Shown: in pieces, positions 8,896 to 18,264 of the stretch
Numbering within the stretch: position 1 is the first letter of the stretch
Layout of the letters: each line of letters starts with the position of its first letter
From: Blattabacterium cuenoti
Lineage (GTDB): Bacteria > Bacteroidota > Bacteroidia > Flavobacteriales > Blattabacteriaceae
Assembly: GCF_014252375.1 (NCBI RefSeq)
Contig: NZ_CP059221.1
Location: forward strand, 382,001 to 446,000
Direction of reading: 5' to 3'
Length of the DNA stretch: 64,000 nucleotides
The notes under the pieces: generated by a model
The model's database searches: none
Told to the model about the DNA's origin: nothing
What the model saw: the letters and a program-made list of their open reading frames with translations, nothing else
Program-made: the position numbers and the translations under genes

Positions 8896-9393
8896 TTATT
8901 TACTATGTTTAATATTTTTATCAAATAAATATATACCCAATTTATTATCCTTTATTAATTTTATTTTATTTAAAAATTTTTTTATTAAATATTCTTCTTC
9001 AATTTGTTCTTCTGCAAACCATTGTAAAAAATTATATGTAAAATGATCTTTTTCTTTTAAAGAAAGTTCTAATAATGAATTTATTTCTGAAGAAATAAAT
9101 TTTTCATGTTTAAATAATTTTTCAAAAATTATTTCTAATGATTCATATTTTTCATTTTTATCGTAAAACTCATTAGAATTGTTAATTCTTACGTAACCAC
9201 CTCTTCCATTAAGATATTTTACTAATTTTAACATATGAATTCTTTCTTCATCAGAATGATTATATAAAAAATCAGATACACCTTCAAATCCATTTGATTC
9301 TGACCAAGATGCCATATTTAAATATAATTGTGATGATTCTAACTCTATATTAGATTGTTTTATTAAAGCAATTTTAATTTTTTCTTTAATCAT
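8896..9393 (-). CDS. ftnA: Ferritin (non-haem, FtnA type)
   Basis: Stores iron as a 24-subunit shell and oxidises Fe(II). The 165-residue four-helix protein keeps ferroxidase ligands at the same numbering as E. coli FtnA: Glu17 (IELESS), Glu50 and His53 (DEERIH). It also has a WFAEEQIEEE segment near residue 125 that supplies the second metal site. No haem ligand or Dps features are seen. It overlaps dapA by 4 bases and is followed closely by bamD, so it sits inside a dapA-bamD-rpoZ operon where a different small gene is usual in free-living relatives. Confidence 0.94.
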   Translation of the reverse strand: MIKEKIKIALIKQSNIELESSQLYLNMASWSESNGFEGVSDFLYNHSDEERIHMLKLVKYLNGRGGYVRINNSNEFYDKNEKYESLEIIFEKLFKHEKFISSEINSLLELSLKEKDHFTYNFLQWFAEEQIEEEYLIKKFLNKIKLIKDNKLGIYLFDKNIKHSK

Positions 9394-10283
9394 AAATTAT
9401 TAATATTATTTAAACAATTTTTCATTTCATTTCTTAATGAATATGTTCCAATTGATAAAGGTAATCTTACATATGGTTCGCACATATTCATTATATTTAA
9501 TAATGTTTTTATACCAGTAGGATTTCCTTCTTTATATATTAAATATATGATATCTAAGATTTTGTAAAAAATAGAAAAAGATTTTTTTACATCATTTTTT
9601 TTTGCTAAATCTATCATATTAGAAACTTGTTTAGGAAATCCTTGTGCTATTACTGATATAATACTTTCACCACCACCTAATATTATTGGAATATTTATAA
9701 AATCATCTCCAGATATTAAACTAAAATTGTCTGACTTCTGTTTTATAATATTATAAGATTGTAATAAATTTCCAGAAGCTTCCTTAATTCCTATTATATT
9801 ATCTTTAAAATCATTAGATAATTTTATCACTGTTTTAGTATTAATATTTGATCCAGTTCTTTTAGGCACGTTATATATTATTATTTTAATATTTGTATTG
9901 TCTATTATTGATTTAAAATGATTATATATTCCATTTTGAGATGGCATATTATAATAAGGAGAAACAGAAAGAATACAATAAAATTTAAATAAATTTTTCA
10001 TGTAATTGATTTGATCAATAACATTAACTGTATCATTTCCTCCAATTCCTAAAACTAATGGTAGTTTTTTTAAATTAAAATATTGAATACATTCAATAAT
10101 ATCACGTTTTTCTTCTTTATATAAAGTAGAAGATTCCGATGTTGTCCCTAATGCAACTAAATAATTAATATTACTATTTAATACATATTTTATAATATTT
10201 TCTAATCCATTAAAATCAACATCTCCATTTTTTTTAAATGGTGTAATTAACGCTACACCTGTTCCACATAATTTTTTTTTCAT
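9390..10283 (-). CDS. dapA: 4-hydroxy-tetrahydrodipicolinate synthase
   Basis: First committed step of lysine and diaminopimelate synthesis, condensing pyruvate with aspartate semialdehyde. The 297-residue TIM-barrel protein has GTGVALITPF (residues 7-16), the GTTSESSTL substrate loop, IYNVPKRTG with the catalytic Tyr, and GIKEASGN with the Schiff-base Lys. Start ATG at 10281-10283. It heads the operon dapA-ftnA-bamD-rpoZ. Its retention suits a symbiont that makes peptidoglycan precursors and supplies essential amino acids. Confidence 0.97.
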   Translation of the reverse strand: MKKKLCGTGVALITPFKKNGDVDFNGLENIIKYVLNSNINYLVALGTTSESSTLYKEEKRDIIECIQYFNLKKLPLVLGIGGNDTVNVIDQINYMKNLFKFYCILSVSPYYNMPSQNGIYNHFKSIIDNTNIKIIIYNVPKRTGSNINTKTVIKLSNDFKDNIIGIKEASGNLLQSYNIIKQKSDNFSLISGDDFINIPIILGGGESIISVIAQGFPKQVSNMIDLAKKNDVKKSFSIFYKILDIIYLIYKEGNPTGIKTLLNIMNMCEPYVRLPLSIGTYSLRNEMKNCLNNINNL

Positions 10284-10373
10284 AATATAATTATTAAACT
10301 AACAACTATAAAATATTAAATAAAAACAGATGTAGGCGCATTATTTTAAAAATTAAATCATAAAAACATACAA

Positions 10374-10679
10374 TTAATAATCTCTTTTTGTTCTTGGTCT
10401 AGCTGCAGATACAATTATATTTCTTCCCATAAATTCAGTTCCATTCAATTTTTCTATAGCACGTTTAGCACTGTCTTCATCAGACATTTCTATAAATCCA
10501 AAACCTTTGCTTCTTTTACTTGATGTAGTTTCATCAAAAATAATTTTAGCATGATTAACAGTACCTATAGATTCAAAATATTTTTTTAACTCTTGTTCTG
10601 TCATATCATATGATAAATTTCCTACGTATAATTTAGTGTTATTGTTATTGTCCATATTGTGTAAATTATTTTTATACAA
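10374..10679 (-). CDS. RRM-type RNA-binding protein
   Basis: Single RNA-recognition-motif protein of 101 residues. RNP2 is LYVGNL (about 17-22) and RNP1 is KGFGFIEM (about 58-65), both with the aromatic RNA-stacking residues. It ends in a short basic tail (ARPRTKRDY). Bacteria with such proteins, including many Bacteroidota, use them as cold-shock or RNA-processing helpers; the specific role here is unknown. The true start may be the second Met (residue 9), since the first eight residues precede the RRM and lack conservation. It is transcribed divergently from pncB. Confidence 0.92.
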   Translation of the reverse strand: MYKNNLHNMDNNNNTKLYVGNLSYDMTEQELKKYFESIGTVNHAKIIFDETTSSKRSKGFGFIEMSDEDSAKRAIEKLNGTEFMGRNIIVSAARPRTKRDY

Positions 10680-10861
10680 AAAAAAATTTATAAAGATTCT
10701 ATTAATTAATTTGTAAGTTTTTTATAATATTTTAAGAAACTTTATAAACTTTAGATAATATATATAAAATACTTAAAAATATATAAACTCTATATAAAAA
10801 AAGATAAAATTTATTATTTTTTTAGATATTGTATATTTTATATATAAAAATAATGATTTTC

Positions 10862-12034
10862 ATGGATAATTCTTTTTTTATCTCATCATTATTAGATAAT
10901 GATTTTTATAAGTTTGCTATGCAAAATGCTGTTATTAAACTATTTCCTTTAGTAAAGGCTAAATATGAATTTATTAATAGAGGAAAACATTTTTTTCCAA
11001 AAAATTTTTCTAATGTTTTAGAAAAAAAAATAAATAACATGATTAATTTAAAACTTTCATATAAAGAAAAAATTTTTTTGAAAAAATCTTGTCCTTGCTT
11101 AGATAATTCATATATAGATTTTTTAGATAAATATCAATATAATCCAAAAGAGGTAAAAATTGAACAAAAGGGAAAATTTATAAAAATAATAATAGAAGGA
11201 TTATGGAGTAAAATTATTTTATGGGAAGTTCCATTAATGTCAACAATATCCGAATTATATTATAAATTAACCGGAACTAAACGTTTATCAGATAAAATTA
11301 TAACAATATCAACAAAAAAAAAAATAAAAAAATATAAAGAACTAAAAGTAAAAGTAGGAGAGTTTGGAACAAGAAGAAGATATTCATATCATGTTCATAA
11401 ACTGATAATGAAAATTTTAATGAAAGAAGGAAAATCATTATTTGCTGGAAGTAGTAATGTACATTTATCTAAAACATTTTCTATGAAACCAATAGGAACT
11501 ATTGGACATGAATGGGTAATGTTTCATGCAGCAAAATATGGATTTAATTCAGCAGACAGAATAGCTATGGAGAATTGGATAAATATTTATAATAATAAAT
11601 TAGGAATAGCATTATCTGATACATATACTTCTAAAATTTTTTTTAAAAATTTTAATAAAAAATTATCAAATATATATGAAGGAGTTAGACATGATAGTGG
11701 TAATCCTATTTCATTTATTAATGAAACAATAAAACATTATAAAAAATTTAAAATAAATCCCAATAAAAAAAAAATTATATTTTCTGATAACATGGATCCA
11801 TTTAAAGTTAAATGTATTTCTTCTTTTTGTAAAGGAAAAATTACTCCATTGTTTGGAATAGGAACTAACTTCACTAATGACGTTGGGGTACACCCCATGA
11901 ATATTGTAATAAAAATGACTGAAATATTTATAAAAAAAAAATGGATATCAGTAGTAAAATTATCAAATTCAAAAGAAAAATCTACAGGAAATAAAAAAAT
12001 GATTTTTTTTGCTAAGAAAAGACTTCATTTATAG
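10862..12034 (+). CDS. pncB: Nicotinate phosphoribosyltransferase
   Basis: Converts nicotinate and PRPP to nicotinate mononucleotide in NAD salvage, implying that nicotinate comes from the host. The protein begins SLLDNDFYKFAMQ, the family's N-terminal signature, and contains FGTRRRYSY (about residue 167) and the histidine-containing substrate loop around PIGTIGHEWVM. GVRHDSGNP and the phosphate-binding GIGTNFTND are near the C-terminus. I chose ATG at 10862 because it precedes the conserved region with the normal short leader. ATG 10853 and TTG 10829 are in-frame alternatives. About 390 residues, close to E. coli PncB. Confidence 0.94.
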   Translation: MDNSFFISSLLDNDFYKFAMQNAVIKLFPLVKAKYEFINRGKHFFPKNFSNVLEKKINNMINLKLSYKEKIFLKKSCPCLDNSYIDFLDKYQYNPKEVKIEQKGKFIKIIIEGLWSKIILWEVPLMSTISELYYKLTGTKRLSDKIITISTKKKIKKYKELKVKVGEFGTRRRYSYHVHKLIMKILMKEGKSLFAGSSNVHLSKTFSMKPIGTIGHEWVMFHAAKYGFNSADRIAMENWINIYNNKLGIALSDTYTSKIFFKNFNKKLSNIYEGVRHDSGNPISFINETIKHYKKFKINPNKKKIIFSDNMDPFKVKCISSFCKGKITPLFGIGTNFTNDVGVHPMNIVIKMTEIFIKKKWISVVKLSNSKEKSTGNKKMIFFAKKRLHL

Positions 12035-12058
12035 AAATATTAAAATTAAAAAATAAAA

Positions 12059-13366
12059 ATGAAAAGTTTTTACATAAAGAATTACGGATGTCAAATGAAT
12101 GTATCTGATAGTGAAATTATTACTTCTATTTTATTAAAAAAAGGATTTTTTTTATCTAAAAATATAGAAAATGCAAAAATTATTTTATTAAATTCTTGTT
12201 CTATTAGAGAAAAATCAGAATTAAAATTAAAGAATCAAATAGAAAAAATAAAATATTTAAAAAAAAATAATGGATCATTAATAGGATTAATAGGTTGTTT
12301 TTCAAAAAATTTTAAAGAATTATTATTAAATGAAAAAAAAATAGATTTTTTTATAAATCCTGATTCTTATAAAGAAATAGAAAGTAAAATTTATAATAGT
12401 AATAATACTGTAAAAAATTTTAGAAAAAAGGAAACATATGAAGATGTAATTCCATACAAACAACAAAAAAAAATAACTACATTTTTAAGTATAACTAGAG
12501 GATGTAATAATATGTGTACTTTTTGTATTGTTCCATTTACAAGAGGAAGAGAAATAAGTAATAATCCATTTTTAATAGCTGAAGAATGCGAAAGATTACA
12601 AGACCTTGGATACAAAGAAATAACTCTTTTAGGTCAAAATGTAGATTCATATTTTTGGAAAAAAAATAATAATTTATCATTTAATTTTGCTAATCTTTTA
12701 GAATTAATTGCCGAAAAAATCCCTTATGTAAGAATACGTTTTACTACATCTAATCCTCATGATATGTCTGAAGAAGTATTAAAAACAATATATAAATATA
12801 ATAATATATGTAAACATATTCATTTGCCTGTTCAATCTGGAAGTAATAAAATATTAAAATTAATGAATAGAAAATATTCTAGAGAAGATTATTTTTTTTT
12901 AATAAAAAAAATTAAAAAATTTATTCCAAATTGCTCAATATCTCATGATATTATGACGGGATTTTGTAATGAAAAAGAAAATGATCATTTAGATACAATT
13001 GATTTAATGAATAAAATAAAATATAACTATGGTTATATGTTTTCTTATTCCCCAAGACCAGGAACATATGCATATAAGAATTTAGTAGATAATGTTCCAA
13101 AAAATGTAAAAAAAAAGAGATTACAAGAAATTATAAATCTACAAAATAAACATTCATTATATAGAATGAACGAATTTCTAGAAAAAACTCAAGAAGTATT
13201 AATAGAAGGTACGTCAAAAAAAAATTATAACTATTGGTACGGAAAAAATTCACAAAACATAGTAGTTATTTTTCCAAAAGAAAAAAATTCAAAAATAGGA
13301 GATATTAAATTAGTTAATATAAAAAAATTTACATCTCATACTTTAATTGGAGAATTAATAAAATAA
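12059..13366 (+). CDS. miaB: tRNA-i6A37 methylthiotransferase MiaB
   Basis: Radical-SAM enzyme that adds a methylthio group to isopentenyl-A37 in tRNAs reading UNN codons, after MiaA. The 435-residue protein has the N-terminal MTTase domain with cysteines in NYGCQMN, NSCSIRE and LIGCFSK, holding the auxiliary cluster. The radical-SAM triad is RGCNNMCTFC (about residues 148-157), and a TRAM-like C-terminus follows. It starts the conserved block miaB / sigma-54 activator / lptE / secG / groESL. MiaA is also in this window, so the ms2i6A pathway is complete. Confidence 0.97.
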   Translation: MKSFYIKNYGCQMNVSDSEIITSILLKKGFFLSKNIENAKIILLNSCSIREKSELKLKNQIEKIKYLKKNNGSLIGLIGCFSKNFKELLLNEKKIDFFINPDSYKEIESKIYNSNNTVKNFRKKETYEDVIPYKQQKKITTFLSITRGCNNMCTFCIVPFTRGREISNNPFLIAEECERLQDLGYKEITLLGQNVDSYFWKKNNNLSFNFANLLELIAEKIPYVRIRFTTSNPHDMSEEVLKTIYKYNNICKHIHLPVQSGSNKILKLMNRKYSREDYFFLIKKIKKFIPNCSISHDIMTGFCNEKENDHLDTIDLMNKIKYNYGYMFSYSPRPGTYAYKNLVDNVPKNVKKKRLQEIINLQNKHSLYRMNEFLEKTQEVLIEGTSKKNYNYWYGKNSQNIVVIFPKEKNSKIGDIKLVNIKKFTSHTLIGELIK

Positions 13367-13376
13367 TCAATTAATT

Positions 13377-14660
13377 ATGGAATCTATTCAAAATATAAAA
13401 CATAAATTTGGAATTATTGGATATGATTATAAGTTATATAGATCTTTAGAAAAAGCTATACAAGTTGCACCTACTGATATTTCAGTTTTAGTTCTTGGAG
13501 AAAGTGGGGTAGGAAAAGAATTTATACCTAAAATAATTCATAAATTCTCTTGTAGAAAACATCATTCTTACATTGCTGTTAATTGTGGTGCAATACCTGA
13601 AGGTACTATTGATAGTGAATTATTTGGTCATGAAAAAGGATCATTTACTGGTGCAACAAATATGAGAAAAGGATATTTTGAAGTTGCCAATGGAGGAACT
13701 ATATTTTTAGATGAGGTAGGTGAATTACCATTAACAACACAAGTTCGTTTATTAAGAATATTAGAGTCTGGAGAATTTATAAAAGTAGGATCTTCTAAAA
13801 TACAAAAAACTAATATACGTATTGTTGCGGCTACTAATTTAAATATGGTAGAATCTATACAAAAAGGAAAATTTAGAGAAGATTTATTTTATAGACTAAA
13901 TACAGTACAAATAAATGTTCCCCCTTTACGTTTTCGTAAAAATGATATTAAATTTTTATTTAAAAAATTTTCAAATGATTTTGCAGAAAAATATCAAATG
14001 CCACCTGTAGTACTAAATGACAAATCATTAAAATATTTAGAATGCTATCCATGGCCTGGAAATATCAGGCAATTAAAAAATTTAGTAGAACAAATTTCTG
14101 TAGTAGAAACAAAAAGAAAAATAAATATAGATAAATTAAAAGAATATATCCCAGAAAATACACCTTTATTATCAATATCAAAACCAAATATTAATTTAAA
14201 TAATAAAAATTTTTTTCATTCTAGGGAAAGAGATTTCATTTATAAAATATTGTTTGATATGAAAAAAAATTTTAATGATTTAAAAAATATTGTTTGTCAA
14301 CTAATAAAAAATAATTCAGATTTTAGATTTAATAAAGAAAATAGAGACCTTATTAATAGAATATTTGGAAATGCATTTATTACCCAAAATGGATCTTTAA
14401 AAAAAAATCATGAAATTATGAATAAATCAATTTTTCAATTTGAAAATCAATCTAAAAATGATTTAGATTATGAAGAAATTGAAGAGGATTTACCTGAAAA
14501 AAATTTTTCTAATTCTAATCCCTTTTCATTAGAAAAAAAAGAAATAGAATTTATTCAAAAAGCTTTAAAAAAAAATAAGGGAAAAAGAAGAAAAACTGCA
14601 AAAGAATTAGGTATATCTGAAAGAACACTTTATAGAAAAATAAAACAATATGGATTGTAA
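13377..14660 (+). CDS. Sigma-54-dependent transcriptional activator without receiver domain
   Basis: AAA+ bacterial enhancer-binding protein of 427 residues. The central domain starts almost at the N-terminus: Walker A GESGVGKE (41-48), sigma-54 contact loop GSFTGA (about 88-93, a tolerated variant of GAFTGA), Walker B GGTIFLDE, and arginine finger region FREDLFYRLN. A Lys/Asn-rich linker (about 275-380) leads to a C-terminal Fis-type helix-turn-helix (KTAKELGISERTLYRKIKQ). No receiver or other sensory domain precedes the AAA+ module, as is typical for this Bacteroidota locus. It requires an RpoN encoded outside the window. It lies 10 bases after miaB and overlaps lptE by 11 bases. A near-consensus sigma-54 promoter before groES is a plausible target. 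Confidence 0.95.
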   Translation: MESIQNIKHKFGIIGYDYKLYRSLEKAIQVAPTDISVLVLGESGVGKEFIPKIIHKFSCRKHHSYIAVNCGAIPEGTIDSELFGHEKGSFTGATNMRKGYFEVANGGTIFLDEVGELPLTTQVRLLRILESGEFIKVGSSKIQKTNIRIVAATNLNMVESIQKGKFREDLFYRLNTVQINVPPLRFRKNDIKFLFKKFSNDFAEKYQMPPVVLNDKSLKYLECYPWPGNIRQLKNLVEQISVVETKRKINIDKLKEYIPENTPLLSISKPNINLNNKNFFHSRERDFIYKILFDMKKNFNDLKNIVCQLIKNNSDFRFNKENRDLINRIFGNAFITQNGSLKKNHEIMNKSIFQFENQSKNDLDYEEIEEDLPEKNFSNSNPFSLEKKEIEFIQKALKKNKGKRRKTAKELGISERTLYRKIKQYGL

Positions 14661-15264
14661 AAAAATTTTACTATTTTTTATTATTTTTTATGGATTTCAA
14701 AATTATGAACTTATATCATCAAATTCATCGAGTTCATCAAATTCATCGAGTTCATCAAACTCATCGAGTTCATCAAATTCATCGAGTTCACCAAATTCAT
14801 CGAGTTCACCAAATTCATCGAGTTCACCAAATTTAAATAAATTTTTTAAAAATTTTAAAGAAAATATAACAATAGAAATTGGAAATATTTCCGAAGAAGT
14901 TGTATTTCCTAATAAAAGATCATTATCTAATGATTTTAGAAAAAGTATAGAAAATTATATTAGAAATAAAAAACAATATTTAAATCTAGTTTTCCAAAAT
15001 GGAGATATTGTATTGGATGGTAATTTTAAAAATTATAAAATAATTAAAAAAAAAAATAAACTAAATAAAGTTATTTTAATAGTTAAAATTTTCTATTCAA
15101 AAAACAATATAACAAATTGGAGTGATACATTTTTAATATCTAAATTTTATAAAAAAAATAAAGATTTATTATCAGATAAAATTATAAATAATCTAATAGA
15201 AAGGCTAACAACTAAAGTTTATAATAGATTATTATCTGGATTTCATATAAATAAAAAAAATTAA
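14650..15264 (+). CDS. lptE: LptE-like LPS assembly protein with poly-Ser insert
   Basis: In the LPS export machine LptE is an outer-membrane lipoprotein plugging LptD. The call rests on position in the conserved cluster and on the C-terminal half (ISEEVVFPNKRSLSNDF, NGDIVLDGNFKNYKI, KVYNRLL), which follows the Bacteroidota LptE pattern. The N-terminus is odd. The signal (ILLFFIIFYGF) has Phe where the lipobox Cys should stand, and the only Cys is residue 3. It is followed by about 39 residues of Ser/Asn/Pro repeats. Length is 204 residues, about 35 longer than usual. The start overlaps the activator gene by 11 bases. Confidence 0.75.
   Translation: MDCKKILLFFIIFYGFQNYELISSNSSSSSNSSSSSNSSSSSNSSSSPNSSSSPNSSSSPNLNKFFKNFKENITIEIGNISEEVVFPNKRSLSNDFRKSIENYIRNKKQYLNLVFQNGDIVLDGNFKNYKIIKKKNKLNKVILIVKIFYSKNNITNWSDTFLISKFYKKNKDLLSDKIINNLIERLTTKVYNRLLSGFHINKKN
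14716..14832 (+). repeat. 18-bp tandem repeat (6.5 units) in lptE
   Basis: Six full units and one half unit of TCATCAAATTCATCGAGT, each encoding Ser-Ser-Asn-Ser-Ser-Ser. Unit 3 differs by one silent base (AAC for AAT). Units 5, 6 and the half unit carry CCA for TCA, giving Pro. Unit length is a multiple of three, so copy-number changes keep the frame. The TCG and AGT codons make it base-compositionally unlike its surroundings. Too regular and coding to be a CRISPR. Confidence 0.95.
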
Positions 15265-15284
15265 ACACTTATACATTCTTTCTT

Positions 15285-15524
15285 ATGAAATATATATACT
15301 CAATTAATATATTAAATTTTTTTATATTTATAATTTCAATATTTCTTATACTAATTATTTTAGTACAAAATCCAAAAAAAGAAATAGTTAATCAATCATT
15401 TATGGAAAATCTAAAATTTTTTGGAGTCAATAAAACAAATACTATTTTAGATAATATTACATGGTTTTTATCAATAGTTATATTTTTACTTGTTATAACA
15501 TTAAATTTTTTATTAAAAAATTAA
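15285..15524 (+). CDS. secG: Preprotein translocase subunit SecG
   Basis: Auxiliary subunit of the SecYEG channel. The 79-residue protein has two hydrophobic helices (about residues 9-28 and 56-77) joined by a short polar loop containing the NPKKE segment that follows the first helix, as in the family. It lies 20 bases after lptE, and position before groESL is the standard Flavobacteriia order. Confidence 0.88.
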   Translation: MKYIYSINILNFFIFIISIFLILIILVQNPKKEIVNQSFMENLKFFGVNKTNTILDNITWFLSIVIFLLVITLNFLLKN

Positions 15525-15584
15525 AAAATGACAAAATGACGCTTTTATTAAAATTTAATTGGAAAAAAATAACATTTTATAATT

Positions 15585-15600
15585 TGGCATGTTTTTGGCT
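15585..15600 (+). promoter_or_regulatory. Candidate sigma-54 promoter of groESL
   Basis: TGGCATGTTTTTGGCT fits the -24/-12 pattern TGGCACGnnnnTTGCW with only two mismatches (T for C in the -24 block, G for T in the -12 block). The invariant GG (15586-15587) and GC (15598-15599) are exactly 12 bases apart, as sigma-54 requires. The predicted start near 15611 leaves about a 29-base leader before groES. Two ATGAC copies at 15528-15532 and 15536-15540 could be part of an activator site, but this is weak. A sigma-54 activator gene lies 1 kb upstream. Confidence 0.65.
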
Positions 15601-15639
15601 ATTTTGTTTGTATGTTAATCATAAAAAAAATTATTAAAT

Positions 15640-15918
15640 ATGATGGAAGTAAAGATTAAGCCTTTATCAGATCGTGTTCTTGTGCAACCTGATCCAGCTG
15701 AAACAAAAACATCTTCAGGAATAATTATTCCTGATACAGCAAAAGAAAAACCACAAAAAGGTACAATAGTTGCTGTAGGAACAGGAAAAAAAAATGAGAG
15801 AATGACTTTAAAAGAAGGAGATAGAGTTTTATATGGAAAATATTCTGGAACAGAATTGAAATGGGAAGGAGAAGAATACTTAATAATGAGAGAATCTGAT
15901 GTTATAGCTGTTATATAA
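15640..15918 (+). CDS. groS: Co-chaperonin GroES
   Basis: Heptameric lid of the GroEL chamber. The 92-residue protein has [14 protein letters not shown] at the N-terminus, the mobile loop [17 protein letters not shown] (about 22-38), and the ending [13 protein letters not shown]. Two adjacent ATG codons (15640 and 15643) could serve; the first is listed. Codon usage is visibly less AT-extreme than neighbours, a sign of high expression or strong constraint. Followed by groEL after 53 bases. Confidence 0.98.
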   Translation: MMEVKIKPLSDRVLVQPDPAETKTSSGIIIPDTAKEKPQKGTIVAVGTGKKNERMTLKEGDRVLYGKYSGTELKWEGEEYLIMRESDVIAVI

Positions 15919-15965
15919 AATATTTTATTTATTTAACTATAATTGATTTGATTGAAAAAATATAG

Positions 15966-17615
<1,650 letters not shown>

Positions 17616-17640
17616 ATTATTAATTTCATTCTGCAAAAAA

Positions 17641-17668
17641 AAATAGTGTCTAAATCAAGACACTATTT
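17641..17668. terminator. Bidirectional terminator between groEL and kdsC
   Basis: Perfect 11-bp stem (AAATAGTGTCT pairing with AGACACTATTT) with a 6-base loop, preceded by a run of A and followed by a run of T. It can therefore stop groEL transcription on the plus strand and kdsC transcription on the minus strand. It is one of only two convincing intrinsic terminators seen in the window. Confidence 0.9.
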
Positions 17669-17674
17669 TTTTTT

Positions 17675-18178
17675 TTACCAGTTATTTTGAACTTTTAATG
17701 TTTTTTCTATAACATCTCTAACACATCCTTTTCCTCCTTTTTTTGGTGATATATATTTAGATATATCTTTTATTTCTTGAACTGCATCAATTGGAGAACA
17801 AGGAAGAGCTACTGATTTCATTACTTCCATATCTGGAATATCATCCCCCATATAAAGAATTTTATTTCTTTCTGTATTTGAGATGTAACAATAATCATCT
17901 AAATATTTTTTTTTGTTTATAACTCCTTGATAAATATGACGAATATTTAAACTTCTTAAACGTTTAAATACCATTAAGTCTGATCCTCTTGTAATTACAC
18001 ATAAATTATATCCCTTTTTTTTTGCTAATTGTATAGCATATCCGTCTTTAGCAAACATTTGTCTTACTAAATTTCCATCAGGAAAAAGATTTAATGTACA
18101 ATTAGTTAAAACACCATCTACATCAAATACAAAAGTATCAATATAATTCATTATGTTTAAATATTCTTTGTTTAACAT
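17675..18178 (-). CDS. kdsC: KdsC-like HAD phosphatase (KDO-8-phosphate phosphatase)
   Basis: HAD-family phosphatase of the small capless KdsC type, 167 residues. Motif I is DVDGVLTN with the nucleophile and acid-base Asp, followed by the substrate segment LVRQMFAKDGYAIQLAKKKGY. Motif II is ITRGSD (Thr), a Lys follows in the GVINKKKYLDDY segment, and motif III is MGDDIPDMEVM. The protein would release phosphate from KDO-8-phosphate in LPS core synthesis. The start may be the internal Met at residue 10, since the first nine residues precede the conserved domain. No other KDO gene is in the window. Confidence 0.85.
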   Translation of the reverse strand: MLNKEYLNIMNYIDTFVFDVDGVLTNCTLNLFPDGNLVRQMFAKDGYAIQLAKKKGYNLCVITRGSDLMVFKRLRSLNIRHIYQGVINKKKYLDDYCYISNTERNKILYMGDDIPDMEVMKSVALPCSPIDAVQEIKDISKYISPKKGGKGCVRDVIEKTLKVQNNW

Positions 18179-18264
18179 AAAACTAACTAATTTTTTTATT
18201 TATTTGTTAATAAATAAAACATACTTTATATATATTCAAAGTTTACATTTGTAAAATTTTTTAT

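Noticed and set aside
10829-10861. Longer pncB starting at TTG 10829
   Set aside because: The added residues (YILYIKIMIF) are not part of the family N-terminus, and ATG 10862 lies at the expected distance before SLLDNDFYK.
14716-14832. CRISPR-like repeat
   Set aside because: Units are 18 bp with no unique spacers and are in frame within a protein gene; this is a coding minisatellite.
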